Source of the DNA: Actinomycetota bacterium
GTDB taxonomy: Bacteria > Actinomycetota > Actinomycetes > Nanopelagicales > Nanopelagicaceae
Direction of reading: 5' to 3'
Length of the DNA: 29,389 nucleotides
NCBI GenBank assembly: GCA_009702465.1
Contig: WLHY01000003.1
Span: 1 to 29,389 of the forward strand
The translations under genes and the position numbers were made by a program. Positions 26,490 through 29,389 of this stretch are shown one piece after another (the stretch's first letter is position 1; every line of letters starts with the position of its first letter). Under the pieces are notes generated by a model that was not told where the DNA came from, ran no database searches, and saw nothing but the letters and a program-made list of their open reading frames with translations.

Positions 26490-28484
26490 TTAAATTTGCG
26501 TTTTGCTCTTTATATTATTCAGCACTTCAGTGATAGCAGATTCAATATCAATTCCATTTTTCTGATCCCCATTTCGATATCTAAAGGAAACGGTTCCATT
26601 GTTCTGATCCTCTTCTCCAATGATCATCATGTATGGAATCTTCTCTAATTGCGCATTTCTAATCTTCTTTTGCATACGATCAGCGGATGAATCTATTTCT
26701 GCACGGATTCCAGCAGATCTGAACCGTTTAATTATCTCTGCTAGATAAGGTTCAAATGCCTCAGCAACTGGGATGCCCCTTACTTGAACTGGCGCCAACC
26801 ATGCTGGGAATGCACCGGCATAATGCTCTGTCAATACTCCAAAAAATCTTTCGATTGATCCAAATAATGCACGATGAATCATTACCGGTTGCTGTTTTGT
26901 GCCATCTGCTGCCGCATACTCCAAATCAAATCTTTGTGGCAGTTGAAAATCCACTTGAATCGTTGACATCTGCCATGTGCGACCAATTGCATCTCGTGCT
27001 TGAACCGAGATTTTAGGACCGTAGAACGCAGCTCCACCTGGATCGAGAATTAACTCAAGGTTTTGCTTAATTGCAGCTTGTCGCAACGCCTCTGTTGCCG
27101 CCTGCCAATCTGCTTCATCGCCTACTGATTTCTCCGGGTTTCGTGTTGAAAGTTCGAGATAGAAATCAACCAACCCATAATCACGAAGCAGGTTTAGTAC
27201 AAAGGTAAGGAGTGAATCCAATTCAGTCGCCATCTGTTCTTTAGTGCAGTAAATATGCGCATCATCTTGGGTAAAGCCACGGGCTCTAGTTATGCCGTGA
27301 ACAACTCCAGATTTTTCATAACGATAAACAGTGCCAAACTCAAATAATCTAAGTGGCAGATCTCGATAAGATTTTGCCGATGATTTGTAAATTAAATTAT
27401 GGAATGGGCAGTTCATCGGCTTCATATAATATTTTTGGCCAGCCTTTTTGATGGTTCCATCTGCATGAAACTCTTCATCCATCACCATTGGTGGATACAT
27501 GCCATCGGCATACCACTGCAAATGTCCTGAGGTTTCAAAGAGTGCCGCTTTAGTTAAATGTGGTGAGTAAACAAATTGGTAATCCTCTTCTTCATGGCGC
27601 TGTCTTGAATAATCCTCCATCGCTCTTCTAATAATGCCGCCCTTAGGATGAAAAACTGCTAGACCAGAACCAATCTCCTCTGGAAATGAGAAGAGATCTA
27701 ACTCTGCTCCTAATTTTCGGTGATCTCGCTTTTCGGCTTCAGCAAGCAAAAATAGGTAATCATCTAACTCTTTTGATGTTGGCCAGGCGGTTCCATAAAC
27801 TCTTTGCAACATCGGATTTTTTTCTGATCCTCGCCAATAGGCACCAGCTGCTCGCATTAACTTAAATGAAGGAATATGTTTTGTAGAAGGAAGATGAGGA
27901 CCACGGCACAGATCACTCCAAACTGGATTGCCATCCCGTCCCAAATTGTCGTAAATACTCAACTCGCCTTTGCCAACTTCTACTGCAGATTCATCCTCGA
28001 GCTCCGCTGATTTCAAACCAATTAATTCACACTTATAAGGTTCATTTTTTAATTCGATCAGCGCCTCTTCCTCAGTTACTACTCGGCGCTTGAACCTCTG
28101 GCCAGCTTTAATGATTTTCCGCATTGCCGTTTCAAGTTTTTCTAGATCAGATGGCGTAAAGGGTGCGGCTGGATCAAAGTCGTAGTAAAAACCATCTCGA
28201 ATTGGGGGGCCAATTCCTAATTTAGTTTCAGGAAATACCTCTTGTACCGCCTGTGCCAAAACATGTGCGGTTGAATGACGCAGGACATTTAAGCCATCTG
28301 GCGAGTTAATACTTACCGATTCAACTACATCACCTTCATTTAAATCACTCCACAAATCCCGCAGTTCGCCATTGATTCGACAAACAACAACATCGGTATC
28401 GGAGGCGAATAAATTACTTGGTCTTTGATCACTCTCAATTGATTGTGCTTTGCCATTAATGCTTACTTTGATTGGCGCAGACAT
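26490..28484 (-). CDS. thrS: Threonyl-tRNA synthetase
   Basis: Charges tRNA(Thr) and edits serine mischarging. The 664 residues run TGS (1-60), editing domain with His70 and His74 (RHSTAH) and Cys193 and His197 (DLCRGPH), and catalytic domain with zinc ligands Cys359 (MKPMNCPFH), His410 (QDDAHIYC) and His537 (MIHRALFGS). An anticodon-binding domain follows (about 560-664). Motif 2 is at [13 protein letters not shown] (378-390). The ATG at 28484 is preceded by TAACCT at 6 bases and no Shine-Dalgarno sequence. No T-box leader is possible in the 48-base gap upstream. Confidence 0.98.
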   Translation of the reverse strand: MSAPIKVSINGKAQSIESDQRPSNLFASDTDVVVCRINGELRDLWSDLNEGDVVESVSINSPDGLNVLRHSTAHVLAQAVQEVFPETKLGIGPPIRDGFYYDFDPAAPFTPSDLEKLETAMRKIIKAGQRFKRRVVTEEEALIELKNEPYKCELIGLKSAELEDESAVEVGKGELSIYDNLGRDGNPVWSDLCRGPHLPSTKHIPSFKLMRAAGAYWRGSEKNPMLQRVYGTAWPTSKELDDYLFLLAEAEKRDHRKLGAELDLFSFPEEIGSGLAVFHPKGGIIRRAMEDYSRQRHEEEDYQFVYSPHLTKAALFETSGHLQWYADGMYPPMVMDEEFHADGTIKKAGQKYYMKPMNCPFHNLIYKSSAKSYRDLPLRLFEFGTVYRYEKSGVVHGITRARGFTQDDAHIYCTKEQMATELDSLLTFVLNLLRDYGLVDFYLELSTRNPEKSVGDEADWQAATEALRQAAIKQNLELILDPGGAAFYGPKISVQARDAIGRTWQMSTIQVDFQLPQRFDLEYAAADGTKQQPVMIHRALFGSIERFFGVLTEHYAGAFPAWLAPVQVRGIPVAEAFEPYLAEIIKRFRSAGIRAEIDSSADRMQKKIRNAQLEKIPYMMIIGEEDQNNGTVSFRYRNGDQKNGIDIESAITEVLNNIKSKTQI

Positions 28485-28490
28485 TGGACT

Positions 28491-28496
28491 AGGTTA
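28491..28496 (-). promoter_or_regulatory. Putative leaderless -10 box of thrS
   Basis: TAACCT on the minus strand, 6 bases before the thrS ATG at 28484. No Shine-Dalgarno sequence is present. It lies just downstream of a possible hairpin. Confidence 0.45.
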
Positions 28497-28499
28497 TCA

Positions 28500-28525
28500 A
28501 AATCAACCAGCCGCAGCGGTGATTT
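28500..28525 (-). terminator. Possible hairpin terminator after PGPGW gene
   Basis: On the minus strand AAATCA (28520-28525) pairs with TGATTT (28500-28505). An imperfect CC-GC / GC-GG inner stem with single-base bulges closes a TGCG loop. Only a few T residues follow, so it is weak as an intrinsic terminator. It lies between the PGPGW stop and the thrS promoter candidate. Confidence 0.25.
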
Positions 28526-28532
28526 GCTCGCT

Positions 28533-28826
28533 TTACTGGAAGTATGCGTGCCAAATAAGCAGAATTACTAAAATTGCCGCAAAGAAAATAGCTAAATAAA
28601 TGTAACTGCGCTTGCCACTAGATCTCGCCTTTTGAGCCGCGTTTGTTGCACTCTTCTTCGCGCGTTCTAGCACCATCGCTGCCCAAGCAAACTCAGTCGC
28701 TAAAATTCCCAGACCTGCAAAGATTATTAACCAACCAGGCCCTGGGGTAATCAAAAAAATTACGCCGATTACGGTGACTACTCCACCCAATGCACCTACA
28801 GCTACTCGCTTTAGGATGGTTTTCAT
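28533..28826 (-). CDS. PGPGW-family (TIGR02611-like) small membrane protein
   Basis: Membrane protein of unknown function, 97 residues. Two hydrophobic hairpin segments (about 8-27 and 33-51) flank the family signature PGPGW at 28-32. A basic, Ala/Lys/Ser-rich linker (about 55-73) follows, then a last membrane helix (about 74-93). The ATG at 28826 overlaps the stop of the class IV aminotransferase (ATGA), so the two are translated together. The signature makes the family call firm; no function is known. Confidence 0.87.
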   Translation of the reverse strand: MKTILKRVAVGALGGVVTVIGVIFLITPGPGWLIIFAGLGILATEFAWAAMVLERAKKSATNAAQKARSSGKRSYIYLAIFFAAILVILLIWHAYFQ

Positions 28827-29389
28827 GGGTTTATATTAGCCAATAATTTTGTTTCGAAGGCTTCTATCAATGCGGAACCATCCTCATGGGCAGGAATCAA
28901 TTTCTGATCAATTTTACTTACACGCTGCAGCAATCTAATTGATGAACTTAGGTAAACTGCTTTTGCCTGAAGTAGCTCGTTGTAGGAAAATCTCATTTCT
29001 TTTACACCAAACCAGGTAATCAACAGCTCGCGCGTTATGCCAGGTAAACAACCAGTTGAAAGAGGTGGCGTCACCCACCCCTTGTCAGTTAGAAGAAGAA
29101 GATTTGCTAAGCCGGTTTCAACAACCTCATCTCGCTGGTTAATGAAGATGGCATCATCAAAGCCAAAGCTCTCTGCGTATCTAAGGGCCGTAATTGAATC
29201 AATGTATGAGAGAGATTTAATTCCAGCAATTAGCGAATCACTGTTCTTGATATACGGAAACTTGGTCAGTGTGGCACTTTCTGAAATCTCGGCAACAGGT
29301 TGTAAGGTTAAAAACCATCCACCATCGCCCAGGCAGATTATTCGTAATCTATTTCTGCCGATCTCATCAATTAAAATTTTAGAAATAGC
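28823..29389 (-). CDS. Class IV PLP aminotransferase (ADC lyase/BCAT-like), 5' end beyond window
   Basis: C-terminal 188 residues of a fold-type IV PLP enzyme, open to the window edge. A candidate PLP lysine lies in GIKSLSYIDS (Lys58 of the visible part). FGFDDAIFINQRDEVVETGLANLLLL contains the PLP-contacting Glu91, and TPPLSTGCLPGITRELL is the typical following block. Family members include 4-amino-4-deoxychorismate lyase (PabC, folate synthesis), branched-chain aminotransferase and D-amino acid aminotransferase; the pattern is closest to the PabC-like group to my eye, but substrate cannot be settled without the N-terminus. An in-frame GTG at 29074 is internal, not the start. Confidence 0.85.
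   Translation of the reverse strand, partial: AISKILIDEIGRNRLRIICLGDGGWFLTLQPVAEISESATLTKFPYIKNSDSLIAGIKSLSYIDSITALRYAESFGFDDAIFINQRDEVVETGLANLLLLTDKGWVTPPLSTGCLPGITRELLITWFGVKEMRFSYNELLQAKAVYLSSSIRLLQRVSKIDQKLIPAHEDGSALIEAFETKLLANINP

Noticed and set aside
28823..29074. Small independent gene starting at GTG 29074
   Set aside because: The same frame stays open to the window edge and encodes conserved class IV aminotransferase sequence upstream of the GTG.
1..29389. Search for tRNA, rRNA, CRISPR, insertion sequence, prophage or toxin-antitoxin
   Set aside because: All gaps are under about 100 bases and no direct-repeat arrays, transposase frames or cloverleaf-like sequences were seen; the region is conserved core genome.

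Overview
This is an AT-rich window (roughly 40-45% GC by eye) that is almost entirely coding, with intergenic gaps of 0 to about 100 bases. Gene content and order are those of a streamlined actinobacterium. The run thrS - HIT/Ap4A phosphorylase - pgsA - acyltransferase - pimA - membrane protein - pdxS - pdxT - yebC - ruvC - ruvA - ruvB - secD - secF - rel closely follows the block around Rv2594c-Rv2614c in Mycobacterium and its Streptomyces counterpart. Low GC, very tight packing and loss of expected neighbours (yajC, apt, a cyclophilin gene) suggest a freshwater acI/Nanopelagicales-type organism. That placement is inference.

Layout, left to right; nearly everything is on the minus strand, so transcription runs right to left. 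1-794: 3' part of aroC. 860-1258: minimal prepilin peptidase. 1305-6541: DUF948 protein, alaS, ruvX, mltG, aroE as one tightly overlapping operon. 6563-10423: metallo-beta-lactamase-fold hydrolase, hisS, aspS. 10470-11786: a DUF349 coiled-coil protein on the plus strand, convergent with the bifunctional ppGpp synthetase/hydrolase (11783-13951). 13985-16563: secD-secF. 16663-18874: ruvC-ruvA-ruvB. 18905-21159: pdxS-pdxT-yebC. 21238-25363: phosphatidylinositol / PIM lipid genes (pgsA, acyltransferase, pimA) followed by a LemA-like membrane protein and a DUF3048 protein. 25389-25973: an unrecognised plus-strand gene inserted in the lipid cluster. 25947-28484: HIT protein and thrS. 28533-29389: PGPGW membrane protein and the 3' part of a class IV PLP aminotransferase.

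Four aminoacyl-tRNA synthetases (Ala, Asp, His, Thr) sit near stringent-response and translation-linked genes. AspRS carries a His at position 31 that is typical of the non-discriminating type. The ruv genes act on Holliday junctions, secDF in protein export, pdxST makes pyridoxal 5'-phosphate, and pgsA/pimA/acyltransferase make phosphatidylinositol mannosides.

The most interesting pattern is regulatory. Eight genes at the heads of transcription units have a TANNNT hexamer 6-8 bases before the start codon and no Shine-Dalgarno sequence, the signature of leaderless mRNAs, while several downstream genes use ATGA/TGATG overlaps or recognisable Shine-Dalgarno sequences. At 25371-25380 two such hexamers, for pgsA and the divergent unknown gene, share two bases. 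I found no tRNA, rRNA, CRISPR array, insertion sequence or prophage, and no gap over 300 bases.
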